Positions 31,683 through 39,410 of a stretch of DNA of 64,000 nucleotides are shown piece after piece. The notes beneath the pieces are model-generated. The model worked only from the letters and a program-made list of their open reading frames with translations, ran no database searches and was not told where the DNA came from. A program made the translations under genes and the position numbers. The stretch comes from DAIODI01 sp046349255 (lineage in GTDB: Bacteria > Pseudomonadota > Alphaproteobacteria > Rhizobiales > Aestuariivirgaceae). Each line of letters opens with the position of its first letter. Position 1 is the stretch's first letter. Where the stretch lies: positions 248,001 through 312,000 of the forward strand of contig JAXMCR010000004.1 of assembly GCA_046349255.1 (NCBI GenBank). The letters are read 5' to 3'.

Positions 31683-32904
31683 ACACCTCGATCGGGTCGT
31701 CGAAGCCGCGCACCGAGAACGAGCCGGCGCGCTGGAACGTCTTCAGCACGTTGACCACGAAGTCGCGGCTCGCCAGAAGCGACTCGTTGAGGCGCGATCC
31801 GAGCCCCGCGATGCGGCTGGCGAGGTTCACGTCGGCGCCGACGACGGTGAAGTCGAGCCGGTCGCCCGAGCCGACGTTGCCGTAGGCCGCCTCGCCGAAG
31901 TGAAGGGCGACGCGCGAGGTGAGCGGCTCGCCGCGCCACTGCCGTTCGTCCGTGTTCTGCAGAACGGCGCGCGCGGCGGCATACGCCATCGCGCAGGCCT
32001 CGAGCGGCCCGCAGTCGCGCGACGGGAAGATCGCGAGAACGCCGTCGCCCATGAACTTCAGCACGTTGCCGCGGTGTGCTTCGACGGTCGGGACCACGCA
32101 GTCGTAGTAGGCGTTGAGGAGGTCGGCGGCCTCTTCGGCGGAAAGGTCCTTGGAGCGCGTGGTGAAGCTCTTCATGTCGACGAACATGATGGCGGACCGG
32201 ATGCGCTTGACCTGGCCGCGATGCACGGTGCCGTCGAGGATCGAGCGCGCAGGTTCGGTGCCGACGTAGATCGACAGGACTTCGCTCATTGCGATGCGGG
32301 TCGCCACCAGGTCGATCGCGGCCGCGAACGTCGGATAGGTGTCGGTGAGAATCGTCATCGACACGTCGTCGAAGCCTTCCGGAGCGTGCGTCCCGAAGGT
32401 TACGCCGCTGCGTTCGCCGTTCGACAGTTCAAGCGGAGCAACGAGGTAGTGGGTAATGCCTTCCTTGCGCAGGTCCGGCACGACGCCGTATCGGCCGTCC
32501 TCGGTCTCGGAAAGCCTGAGGGACACCCAGTCGCCGGTTTCGTGTGCGGTCTTGTAAGGGCTATGCTCGTACATTTCGCGGTCACGACCACCCCAGAGCA
32601 GGCTTCGCGTGGCGACCACCTCGCCCGGGCGCCAGACGAACGAGCGCACGACTTCGGTCGCCGAGAGCACGCGCACGGACACGTTCAGACGGGTCAGGGG
32701 CACACCCGCCCGCGCAAGCCGTTCGCCGACCTGCTGGGTCAGGCTTTCGAGGCTCTCGCAACGCACCCCTTGGGTGATCAGCCAGTCGCGCAAGTCCAGG
32801 GCGGCGGCCGCAGCGCTTTGCGCAGCCAGCCGCCCGGAGCCGCCAGTGCTGCGGGACATCGGGTCGAGGGCGAGGAGCGGGGCTGAGGGCGCGTCTGCTG
32901 GCAT
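31672..32904 (-). CDS. Class III adenylate/guanylate cyclase
   Basis: A 410-residue soluble cyclase. The N-terminal about 225 residues form an uncharacterised sensory region with no membrane segments. The cyclase homology domain starts near AIMFVDMKSFTTRS (first metal Asp), continues with VLKFMGDGVLAIFPS (second Asp) and FTVVGADVNLASRIAGL (adenine and transition-state region). Many rhizobial genomes carry several such enzymes of the Ya/adenylate cyclase type. It makes cAMP or cGMP; the N-terminal signal is unknown. Confidence 0.92.
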   Translation of the reverse strand: MPADAPSAPLLALDPMSRSTGGSGRLAAQSAAAAALDLRDWLITQGVRCESLESLTQQVGERLARAGVPLTRLNVSVRVLSATEVVRSFVWRPGEVVATRSLLWGGRDREMYEHSPYKTAHETGDWVSLRLSETEDGRYGVVPDLRKEGITHYLVAPLELSNGERSGVTFGTHAPEGFDDVSMTILTDTYPTFAAAIDLVATRIAMSEVLSIYVGTEPARSILDGTVHRGQVKRIRSAIMFVDMKSFTTRSKDLSAEEAADLLNAYYDCVVPTVEAHRGNVLKFMGDGVLAIFPSRDCGPLEACAMAYAAARAVLQNTDERQWRGEPLTSRVALHFGEAAYGNVGSGDRLDFTVVGADVNLASRIAGLGSRLNESLLASRDFVVNVLKTFQRAGSFSVRGFDDPIEVFKL

Positions 32905-32987
32905 CGGCTCATGAACTAGGAACGGGATCGTGGCAGCGCAAGTATGGCAGGCCGCCGCACGATCCAGTATAGCATCCGGCCGTGGCG

Positions 32988-33064
32988 GGGCCTGTAGCTC
33001 AATTGGTCAGAGCCGGCGGCTCATAACCGCTTGGTTGCAGGTTCGAGTCCTGCCGGGCCCACCA
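32988..33064 (+). tRNA. tRNA with CAT anticodon, probably tRNA-Ile2 (lysidine type)
   Basis: A full cloverleaf folds: acceptor GGGCCTG with CGGGCCC, D-stem GCTC/GAGC, anticodon stem GGCGG/CCGCT around loop CTCATAA, T-stem GCAGG/CCTGC with TTCGAGT, and an encoded CCA. The anticodon is CAT. The anticodon stem and the TTGGT variable region resemble E. coli ileX, so I favour isoleucine-2 over elongator methionine. It borders the accessory region with a serine recombinase. Confidence 0.9.
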
Positions 33065-33371
33065 CTCACTCCCGTTGTCACGGGGGCGCAAAAGCTCCAA
33101 CAGCAGCGCATCTAAAAATCTCCGTCGATTCCGATGCTTAGGCGTAGTGACTGGGTGCAAATACGTTAAGGCAATTGGCATCCTGTGCTGTCTCTTCGCC
33201 AAGATTGCCCCAGCTTGGCTCATTTTGCAGAGGCCGTCTCGCGTGCTCGTCTTGGGCGCCAATTTCTGCCGCAGACAGAGGAGTTCGACACCGGCAACGC
33301 TTGCAGCAATTCCTGAGACTGTAGTTGCGGCTGGGTGCCGGCGCGGAATTGAAGTCGGTGGATCGAAAAAG
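33065..33371. other. Intergenic stretch between tRNA and island remnants
   Basis: About 307 bases without a supportable gene. Short open frames exist on both strands but have no recognisable features, and one is the reverse complement of the tRNA. It may hold the recombination junction of the element; no copy of the tRNA end was seen within the nearby island. Confidence 0.5.
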
Positions 33372-33668
33372 CCGCTTCAAGACCGCAGACCGAAGAATCG
33401 GGGACCGGACCACTGAGTACCGGTGATCTCCCGGGCAATCCCCGACAACGAGGCGTGCAAGCCTCCATTCCAGCTAAACCCGTTTTCCGTCACCTCGACA
33501 TGATGGGTCTTGCCGTTCCACTCGCGCACCAACCGCACCCCGGGTTTTAGGACGGTCTTCCGCGCGACCTGCACGGACTTCCCCGGTCCAGCCAGTAGTT
33601 TCTGCTGAAGCTCTGGTCGCACGCCACCCAGGATTTCATCCTGAATGCCGTAGGCGATGCCCGTTCCA
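33372..33668. repeat. Direct repeat, copy 1 (DUF2924/recombinase junction)
   Basis: These 297 bases match 36211-36508 at high identity by eye, in the same orientation and with one single-base gap near the end. They cover the DUF2924 C-terminal half and the first codons of the overlapping recombinase. Confidence 0.9.
33377..33668 (-). pseudogene. Truncated DUF2924 gene
   Basis: Encodes the C-terminal about 95 residues of a DUF2924 protein (LQQKLLAGPGKS ... VARKTVLKPGVRLVREWNGK ... GFSWNG ... SGIAREITGTQWSGPRFFGLRS), nearly identical to the intact protein at 36216-36653. Homology stops near IAYGIQDEI; the open frame continues to 33769 but with unrelated residues, so the N terminus has been replaced. 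Past its stop only about 17 codons like the recombinase start remain (SPILRSAVLKRLF). It is a relic of a second copy of the module. Confidence 0.8.
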
Positions 33669-33894
33669 CCTCCACGAGTGATTGCAACATGCTTTTTCCG
33701 TCCAAAGAGGAAGCATATGCCTTCTCGCGCGAGGAGTGATCGCACCATAGCACTGGCGTTCGGCACCATCGCTTAGTCCTCCGCTTCCTCCAGCACCTTA
33801 TCTCGCCGACCTGTATGGCGGGCTGCCTAGCGTCTCCAGGTTAATTGAACTGCGCTATGATGTCCGTAACCGATTTTGTTCGAATTCTCTCAGC

Positions 33895-34389
33895 CTAGCA
33901 TCTGAGCAATGCCCAGATCGTCTCAGCATTCCGCCGTACTTCTTGGACGTGATGCTCGATGTCGAACGCATTGATAGGAGTCAGCCGGTCTGGCTCACCG
34001 GTGTCCTTTCGATGATCGGTTACGTACGTGATACCGCTACCATTCTGCCAAAGCCACGTACCATGAACGAAGCGATTGCGAGTTCCTGCGGCACCCTGCA
34101 ACCCATCTATGGCCGCAAGCAACGCGGCTTTGTCATAACCTTGCCCGGTCCAAGCCAAAACTTCTTCACGCAGGTTGCCGATTCGCTTCTTGAAACTGAA
34201 ATCGCGATAGTAAGCTTCTTGCACTTCAGGATACGAGTGTGAATGGCTGAGCAAAGCTTTCACTGAAACAAGTGCTTGTTCTGCATTCGACCACGCGACC
34301 ACCATTTGGCCAAGTGCCTCGGCCAACGGCTTGTCGTGATTGAGATCAGCCAAACCACCGAACCCGTAAAACAGCAGGAGCATTCGCAT
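33895..34389 (-). CDS. Hypothetical protein with possible HEPN-like motif
   Basis: A 164-residue, mostly helical protein. The start MRMLLLFYGFGG is odd, and the first helix may be hydrophobic. The segment TRNRFVHGTW places R104-x4-H109, preceded by AAIDGLQGA, which resembles the RX4-6H motif of HEPN ribonuclease folds and of helical proteins annotated in toxin and defence loci. VAWSNAEQALVSVKALLS and DFSFKKRIGNLREEVL are further helices typical of this type. It lies inside the recombinase island on the same strand as the recombinase. The assignment rests on a motif only. Confidence 0.6.
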   Translation of the reverse strand: MRMLLLFYGFGGLADLNHDKPLAEALGQMVVAWSNAEQALVSVKALLSHSHSYPEVQEAYYRDFSFKKRIGNLREEVLAWTGQGYDKAALLAAIDGLQGAAGTRNRFVHGTWLWQNGSGITYVTDHRKDTGEPDRLTPINAFDIEHHVQEVRRNAETIWALLRC

Positions 34390-34569
34390 CCTCCTTTACT
34401 CATGTGAACTTGGCGCGAGAGTTTTCGTCTTAGAGCGGGATTAATCAAGACTAATTGACCGCCTCTACCGGTTCCGTCTCGCCCAGAATTTCCAAAGTCG
34501 CACCTGCCTCGTTTTGCCTTGCTGTGCAGGCGCTCAAGAGGCCGCCTAAACAAAGCTCGATCGCTTTGG

Positions 34570-36252
34570 TTAGTCGAACCGCAAAATACGCCTCTGGTCG
34601 TGCCAGAGGATCGGGATGGGCGTCCGCTTGAGCCGCTCGGCGGTGAGATCGATCGGCTGACGGCCGAGGAGGATTGCCTCGGTGACGTCGGGGGCTAGGA
34701 AGGCCAGGGGAAGGATGCGGCTGACTTCACTGGCGAGAATGCCTCCCGACCCTGCGAGCGCTTCGAGGGACTCGATTTTCCCCGTGGTGAGCAGGGCAGC
34801 CCAACGATGGGCCTTGGTGAGGATCTCGACGAGTTTTGCATCGACCACCGGCGGTGATTGATCGGCAACGATCAACCGACCTTCGACACCGCGCCGACGC
34901 AGCGAGATGTGACAGACGAGTGACACTTCGCCGTGTTCTACCGGATGCGTCAGCCCTAAAAATTGGGCCAGTTCTTGAGTATTGATGCTGATAACCACCT
35001 TTCCCGGTTCGACGGTGATGCGGGAGACGACAGCCATCAGACCGGTTCGCCGTTCGGCATGATGAGGTGAGGATAGGACGGCCGACAGAACTCCTGCCTC
35101 GGCAAGAGCCGTCTTGAGATCCGCTGGAGATAATGTCTTGAGACCCAGGACATCGATCAGCCAGGCGCGGTCCTCGAGAGCTAACGACACCCGTCTGCAA
35201 ACGATTCGCTCAAGATCGGCAGCCGGAAGCCGCCAGCCACCGGCATCGGTCTTCGTCATCAACCGATGGGAGATGTAGTAGCGATACCGACGGCCACCCT
35301 TCACCGCATGCGAGGGGCTCAGACGATCGCCGGTCTCGTCGAACAGCAGACCGGTCAGGACGCTCGGGTGCCGGCTATTGGTTCTCGTTCGACGCTCGGC
35401 CGCCAGATTGTGCAGTAGTGCCTGCACCTCGTCCCACAGCGGCTTGTCGACGATCGCCTTGTGCTGACCAGCAAACACCTTGCCCTTGTGGGCCACCTGA
35501 CCGACGTAGACGGGATTGGACAGCAGTCGATAGAGCTGTCCGCGTGAGAATGGCTTTCCACCAACCCCGGCAGCGTGGCCCTTCGTCAAAACACCTTCCT
35601 GGTCCAGCACCTCCTTGAGGCGCCGGACCGACCGGTGCTTTAGGTACAACCCAAAGATCTGCCGCACCGCCTTCGCCTCGGCCTCGTTCACCACCAGCCC
35701 TCTGTTGACGACGTCGTAGCCGAGTGGTGGAAGCCCGCCCATCCAAAGCCCCTTCTGCTTGGAGGCAGCAATCTTGTCGCGAATGCGCTCGGCCGTGACC
35801 TCGCGCTCGAACTGGGCAAAGGACAGAAGCACGTTTAGGGTGAGGCGGCCCATCGAGGTCGTGGTGCTGAACTGTTGGGTGATCGACACGAACGACACGT
35901 TATGGCGATCGAACACTTCAACGATCCGCGCAAAGTCCATGAGGGACCGGGTCAGTCGATCAATCTTGTAGACCACCACGACATCGACCGAGCCGGCCCC
36001 AATATCCTCCAGCAGCGACTTTAGGGCAGGGCGGTCCATCGTGCCGCCGGACACAGCAGGATCATCGTACCGGGTCGCCAGCACTTCCCAACCCAGGCCA
36101 GCTTGCGACCGCACATAGGCCTCACATGCTTCCCGCTGAGCATCGAGCGAATTGAACGCCTGCTCGAGACCCTCATCGGTTGACTTCCGGGTATAAATTG
36201 CGCAACGAAACCGCTTCACGACCGCAGACCGAAGAACCGGGGACCCGACCAC
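34570..36252 (-). CDS. Large serine recombinase (resolvase/integrase family)
   Basis: A 560-residue site-specific recombinase. The catalytic N-terminal resolvase domain has YTRKSTDEG with the nucleophilic S24, the YKIDRLTRSLMDFARIV block and ITQQFSTTTSMGRL. The recombinase domain (GLWMGGLPPLGYDV, FSRGQLYRLLSNPVYVGQVAHKGK) follows, then a zinc-beta-ribbon-like region without obvious cysteines and a long C-terminal part. Such enzymes insert and excise phage-like elements. Its first 37 bases overlap the end of the DUF2924 gene on the same strand. The nearby tRNA and repeats suggest it brought in this island. Confidence 0.93.
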   Translation of the reverse strand: MVGSPVLRSAVVKRFRCAIYTRKSTDEGLEQAFNSLDAQREACEAYVRSQAGLGWEVLATRYDDPAVSGGTMDRPALKSLLEDIGAGSVDVVVVYKIDRLTRSLMDFARIVEVFDRHNVSFVSITQQFSTTTSMGRLTLNVLLSFAQFEREVTAERIRDKIAASKQKGLWMGGLPPLGYDVVNRGLVVNEAEAKAVRQIFGLYLKHRSVRRLKEVLDQEGVLTKGHAAGVGGKPFSRGQLYRLLSNPVYVGQVAHKGKVFAGQHKAIVDKPLWDEVQALLHNLAAERRTRTNSRHPSVLTGLLFDETGDRLSPSHAVKGGRRYRYYISHRLMTKTDAGGWRLPAADLERIVCRRVSLALEDRAWLIDVLGLKTLSPADLKTALAEAGVLSAVLSSPHHAERRTGLMAVVSRITVEPGKVVISINTQELAQFLGLTHPVEHGEVSLVCHISLRRRGVEGRLIVADQSPPVVDAKLVEILTKAHRWAALLTTGKIESLEALAGSGGILASEVSRILPLAFLAPDVTEAILLGRQPIDLTAERLKRTPIPILWHDQRRILRFD

Positions 36253-36508
36253 TGAGTACCGGTGATCTCCCGAGCAATCCCCGACAACGAGCCGTGCATG
36301 GCCCCATTCCAGCTAAATCCGTCCTCCGTCACCTCCACATGATGGGTCTTGCCGTTCCACTCCCGCACCAGCCGCACACCGGGTTTCAGGACCGTCTTTC
36401 GCGCGACCGGCCGGGACTTTCCAGGTCCAGCCAGTAGCTTCTGCTGCAGATTGGGACGGAGGCCCCCCAATACATCAGTCTGCATCCCGTAGGCGATCAC
36501 CCGTTCCA
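36211..36508. repeat. Direct repeat, copy 2 (DUF2924/recombinase junction)
   Basis: The intact counterpart of the repeat at 33372-33668, in the same orientation and 2.8 kb apart. Recombination between the two would delete the recombinase and the HEPN-like gene. Confidence 0.9.
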
Positions 36509-36653
36509 GCAGCTTGCGGCTGATCCCATTGGGCGGCGGACAGCCAAAGCGGGACTGCCAGCGCTCGATTAGTTCACCCCGCGACAGACGGGAAAGGCCA
36601 GCAATCTCCGCGCTCAGGTCCAGACTCGTGGGCGGCATCGTGTGCCCATGCAC
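36216..36653 (-). CDS. DUF2924 family protein
   Basis: A 145-residue basic protein. The N-terminal half has LSRGELIERWQSRFGCPPP and ISRKLLERVIAYGMQ; the C-terminal half has VLKPGVRLVREWNGKTHHVEV, GFSWNG and SLSGIAREITGTQWSGPRFFGL. DUF2924 genes commonly precede this class of serine recombinase in prophage-like islands and may act as directionality or DNA-binding partners; that role is inferred. Its 3' end overlaps the recombinase start by 37 bases. Confidence 0.9.
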   Translation of the reverse strand: MHGHTMPPTSLDLSAEIAGLSRLSRGELIERWQSRFGCPPPNGISRKLLERVIAYGMQTDVLGGLRPNLQQKLLAGPGKSRPVARKTVLKPGVRLVREWNGKTHHVEVTEDGFSWNGAMHGSLSGIAREITGTQWSGPRFFGLRS

Positions 36654-36886
36654 GCTCTCTTTCCTACGGAAGTCGAGTGCTTTTGCTCACTACAGGCCGC
36701 CAGCCGTCTCGTCATATCGTCGGGTCGCTTAGATCAGGCATTACCCGCCTGGCAAATTCTTGTCGCAGAGCAATGACGTGGCCCTTAAGGCACACCTGAC
36801 TAGATTTTGGGCAGTTAGCGTGATGCGGCGATTGTGCCGGGGAATATCATCGGCAATTGTGATGATGCTTGGAGAGGGAGGCTCTG

Positions 36887-37585
36887 ATGCGCTACGCGAT
36901 TCTAGCTGCCGCTGCGGTGACTTTGCCCTTAGGCTTTGGTGGCGCCTACGCTGCGGACCTTCCGCCAGCGCCAACTATCGAAGTCAATCCTTGGTCTGTA
37001 TCCGTCTTTGGTGGTCCTAGCTGGCTCGAAAACGCGGACCTCAACGGCACCGTCAACAACACAAATATCGAAGCGGACGTCCGATATAATACGGGCTTCA
37101 TTGTTGGCGGCTCTCTCGGTTACGCCGTTACCGATTGGGCGAGAGCCGAGGTTGAAATTGCTTACCAGAATTACTCCTACGACAGCGCCAGGATCACGGT
37201 GCAAGGCCGCCACCAGACGGTCGATGTTAATGGTGACCTTTCTGCCCTTACGCTCATGGGTAATTTGTGGTTCGGCCTAAACATGCTCCCTGTTGTCGGC
37301 GAGCCTGTTTCGGGCGCGGCAGGGAGCCTTGGTGTTTCACCTTACTTCGGCGGCGGCATCGGCGTCGGCTTTGTGGACAATACTGTCCACTCAAGCCCCA
37401 TCGACGACAATTCAACAACGTTTGCCTGGCAAGTAGGCGCTGGCATTCGTTGGAACTTTGCACCGCAACTCGGAATGGACATTGGCTACCGATTTCGTGG
37501 GCTGACCGATGTCAGCTTTGAACCGATCGACTCAGTCAGTTTGTACTCAAACAACCTCATCATTGGTTTGACTTATAGCTTCTAG
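36887..37585 (+). CDS. Outer-membrane beta-barrel protein
   Basis: A 232-residue exported protein. The ATG at 36887 follows GGAGAGGGAGG; the signal peptide ends GGAYAADLPP. The mature part alternates polar and apolar residues, with GFIVGGSLGYAVTDWARAEVEIAYQNYSY, SPYFGGGIGVGFVD and FAWQVGAGIRWNFAPQLGMDIGYRFRG, and ends in a C-terminal aromatic (LIIGLTYSF), the outer-membrane insertion signal. It resembles the eight-stranded OmpA/Omp25-like barrels of alphaproteobacteria. It is flanked by the recombinase island and by pseudogenes. Confidence 0.88.
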   Translation: MRYAILAAAAVTLPLGFGGAYAADLPPAPTIEVNPWSVSVFGGPSWLENADLNGTVNNTNIEADVRYNTGFIVGGSLGYAVTDWARAEVEIAYQNYSYDSARITVQGRHQTVDVNGDLSALTLMGNLWFGLNMLPVVGEPVSGAAGSLGVSPYFGGGIGVGFVDNTVHSSPIDDNSTTFAWQVGAGIRWNFAPQLGMDIGYRFRGLTDVSFEPIDSVSLYSNNLIIGLTYSF

Positions 37586-37619
37586 TCGGTGTGCGCACGG
37601 AGGGACCGAGTCGATAGCT

Positions 37620-37753
37620 CAGGGCCCCTGTGCGGTGACCCTGTTCGACCCCCCGATCTTCCAGGGCGTTGCGAGCTCCTGCTCTTCGGCCCTGCGTCCT
37701 CGACGCTGCTGACGGTGCTGGTGATACCGGCGATCTACATCGTTCTGCGCTAA
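37620..37753 (+). pseudogene. C-terminal remnant of an RND efflux permease
   Basis: Read with frame changes, this encodes the very end of an AcrB/CzcA-like pump: VTLFDPP-IFQGVA in one frame, then LLLFGPASSTLLTVLVIPAI followed by YIVLR and TAA in another. The LFDPIFQGLA and SSTLLTVLVIPAIY motifs are hallmarks of the last transmembrane segments of RND permeases. At least one frameshift (around a run of six C) and loss of all upstream sequence make it non-functional. A frameshifted DUF2892 gene follows, a neighbour pair also seen in intact form elsewhere. Confidence 0.7.
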
Positions 37754-37782
37754 CCCGAGCGCCAACCTGAAGGAGAGAAAGC

Positions 37783-37979
37783 ATGACCCGGAACATTGGC
37801 AGCGTGGATCGCGCTCTGGCATCATCATTGGCCTCGCGCTCGTCGCTTGGGCAGTATGGGGTTCGGGCGATTACCACCAGTTGGGTTGGATTGGAATTGT
37901 GCCGCTTCTGACCGCGCTGGTCGGCTGGTGCCCGCCCTATTCGCTCCTGGGTATCAACACCTGCGAGACGAAGCGCTAA
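37783..37979 (+). pseudogene. Frameshifted DUF2892 (YgaP-like) membrane protein
   Basis: The ATG at 37783 follows AAGGAGAG and starts MTRNIGSVDRAL. After about 12 codons the frame is lost by one missing base; the next frame reads IIIGLALVAWAVWG, then LTALVGWCPPYSLLGINTC and a basic end with TAA at 37977. The GWCPPYSLLGINTC signature defines DUF2892, small two-helix inner-membrane proteins often linked to rhodanese and sulfur or stress genes. The start-to-stop distance is one base short of a multiple of three, which confirms the shift. Confidence 0.8.
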
Positions 37980-38441
37980 ATAGTGTCAGCTTCGCCGCAA
38001 GCATGATCTGAGGCTTGAGCTACTCCTGATCTCTTGGACAGTTTTCGGGTAGTTTGAGCTACTCTTTGCGCCTGCTGGCCGGTATCGATGGCATTCCAGT
38101 AGACCACGGGCGAGCGGCCGTACGCCGCGCCCTTGTTGGCGTCTGCTAAGTCCTGGGAACGCAATTAAGCGAGTGGTTCGAAATAAACAGCCCGCCCGCC
38201 CGCACGTATGATCTGCTCATCACCCGCGCCCGCCATCTTCCCCAAGGGTCCATTGGGTGAATGTCGGTAGATGCGCCGCAGAGTGGAAGACACGTGCCGC
38301 GTCAGATAACTCCGAACCGTGTCCGAACGTATCGTATTGTTGCCCGTTTGAGTGGCCGCGCTGCTATTGCCGGCGAGAAGTCCCTGCCAAGCCCGCGATG
38401 GCGGCGCGGGGCATTCGAACAGGCTGGGACCTTGGATCAAA
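37980..38441. other. Stretch without a supportable gene, with an 11-base direct repeat
   Basis: About 460 bases with only doubtful short frames. TTGAGCTACTC occurs at 38015-38025 and again at 38054-38064, and an open minus-strand frame (37976-38164) resembles no family I can name. It may be transposon debris. A 91-codon minus-strand frame at 38165-38440 has no ribosome binding site or recognisable motif. Confidence 0.4.
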
Positions 38442-38549
38442 TTAGCCCAGCGTGTAGTGGACGAATAGCAACCCGCCTGCTACCGAAAACCATAGGACAA
38501 TCAGGCTCAATTCTATGGGGTCTCTAAAGTCAAAGATCGGCTTACCCAT
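38442..38549 (-). CDS. Small single-helix membrane protein (35 aa)
   Basis: MGKPIFDFRDPIELS followed by LIVLWFSVAGGLLFVHYTLG. A short polar N terminus and one strongly hydrophobic helix of about 20 residues predict a single-pass inner-membrane peptide. The ATG shares its A with the stop of the upstream cysteine-rich gene (TAATG), so translation is probably coupled. I do not know a family. The overlap and the clean helix are the reasons to call it. Confidence 0.6.
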   Translation of the reverse strand: MGKPIFDFRDPIELSLIVLWFSVAGGLLFVHYTLG

Positions 38550-38782
38550 TAGGCCGCGCCGACAGTTGTCGTCATGCACCGCTCCACTAGACCGTCCATT
38601 GCTGACGCATCATTCGACCACTCGCCGCACCACTGAAATTGACTTGTAACTGGGAACTGTTGGATCAGTGTGCCGGTATGCCCGTTGGACGTAACCGCAG
38701 GCGGGTACCGATGGCAGTGGCCGGAGTTAGTAGTCTCTCGACACCAATAGACGCAGTGTAGGCAATTCGGATGACGTTGCAT
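38549..38782 (-). CDS. Small cysteine-rich protein (CxxCxYW ... CxRYPP ... WCGEW)
   Basis: A 77-residue soluble protein. CLHCVYWCRE, GHCHRYPPAV, FPVTSQFQWCGEW give a set of cysteines (CxxC near the start, one in CHRYPP, one in WCGEW) that fits metal or Fe-S binding. The same spaced pattern occurs in small uncharacterised proteins of rhizobia and phages. A second in-frame ATG lies one codon upstream at 38785. It forms a two-gene unit with the single-helix peptide downstream. Confidence 0.75.
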   Translation of the reverse strand: MQRHPNCLHCVYWCRETTNSGHCHRYPPAVTSNGHTGTLIQQFPVTSQFQWCGEWSNDASAMDGLVERCMTTTVGAA

Positions 38783-39274
38783 CATAACCTCCCCGCTTCA
38801 CGGATTGGCGACGGGGCGATTATCACGCTGCCTTTTCATAAAGTGCAATTCAACTTCGGCGAAGTAGTTTACGAACCCTTAGCCTCATTCCGTACTCCCT
38901 ACTGCGACAAGCTACAGCGCGGCGGACTGTCGGGGGGCACCGGCGTATGCCTGATACCAAGAGCATACGATCAACGATCTCACTCGACAGTGCCGCGGGC
39001 TATCCACGGAGTCGGTTTTCAATTCGTTCCGACGCTCAGATGCGCTACGGCTTCCAGTCGGTCGTGCGTGTCGCTCTCCCGGACGCCGCTTTATTCGCCT
39101 CGGTTGTTGCCAAATTGGCGCCAGGGTTGATGTACGGCTCTGAAATCTATTGGGAGAAATACCCTTCTGTAGTCGCGTCGACATGCAGTGGCTAAAACTT
39201 TGGCAAGCGGCGCCGGTTGCCTCCGCCCGCAAAATCGATCTGAAATGATCCAGGACGATTTGCCCAACGAATAG
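38783..39274. other. Stretch with no convincing gene
   Basis: About 490 bases of lower G+C. Open frames on both strands (38947-39195 plus, 38912-39232 minus) overlap each other and lack signal, motif or ribosome binding site. It contains the promoter of the minus-strand small-protein unit and ends at the CIRCE element. Confidence 0.45.
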
Positions 39275-39301
39275 TTAGCACTCAGGCACGGAGAGTGCTA
39301 A
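39275..39301. promoter_or_regulatory. CIRCE operator (HrcA binding site)
   Basis: TTAGCACTC at 39275-39283, nine bases, then GAGTGCTAA at 39293-39301: a perfect match to the CIRCE consensus bound by the heat-shock repressor HrcA, normally in front of groESL. Seventy bases downstream the first 12 codons of groES remain. Confidence 0.95.
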
Positions 39302-39371
39302 AAGTGTTCTCGTTTAGATATTTGCGCTCCGATTTTTCAGCGCGACGAACAACGCACTCAGGAGATAACCC

Positions 39372-39410
39372 ATGAAGTTTCGTCCTTTGCATGACCGCGT
39401 GGTCGTTTGA
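39372..39410 (+). pseudogene. groES: groES cut after 12 codons
   Basis: An AGGAG ribosome binding site and ATG start MKFRPLHDRVVV, the exact GroES N terminus, followed at once by a TGA where the conserved RR should come. The rest of groES and groEL is absent. The following sequence is the second half of a UspA gene, so a deletion joined the two near 39408. Confidence 0.9.

Noticed and set aside
32999..33262. Minus-strand 87-codon open frame overlapping the tRNA
   Set aside because: Its end, WARQDSNLQPSGYEPPALTN, is the reverse complement of the tRNA, a well-known type of false gene call.
33075..33416. 113-codon plus-strand open frame after the tRNA
   Set aside because: It crosses the repeated DUF2924 end in antisense and has no recognisable domain or start signal.
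38165..38440. 91-codon minus-strand open frame
   Set aside because: No ribosome binding site, motif or coherent composition; it lies in debris next to pseudogenes.
38947..39195. 82-codon plus-strand frame before CIRCE
   Set aside because: An equally long frame lies on the other strand and neither has a motif; I could not support a gene.
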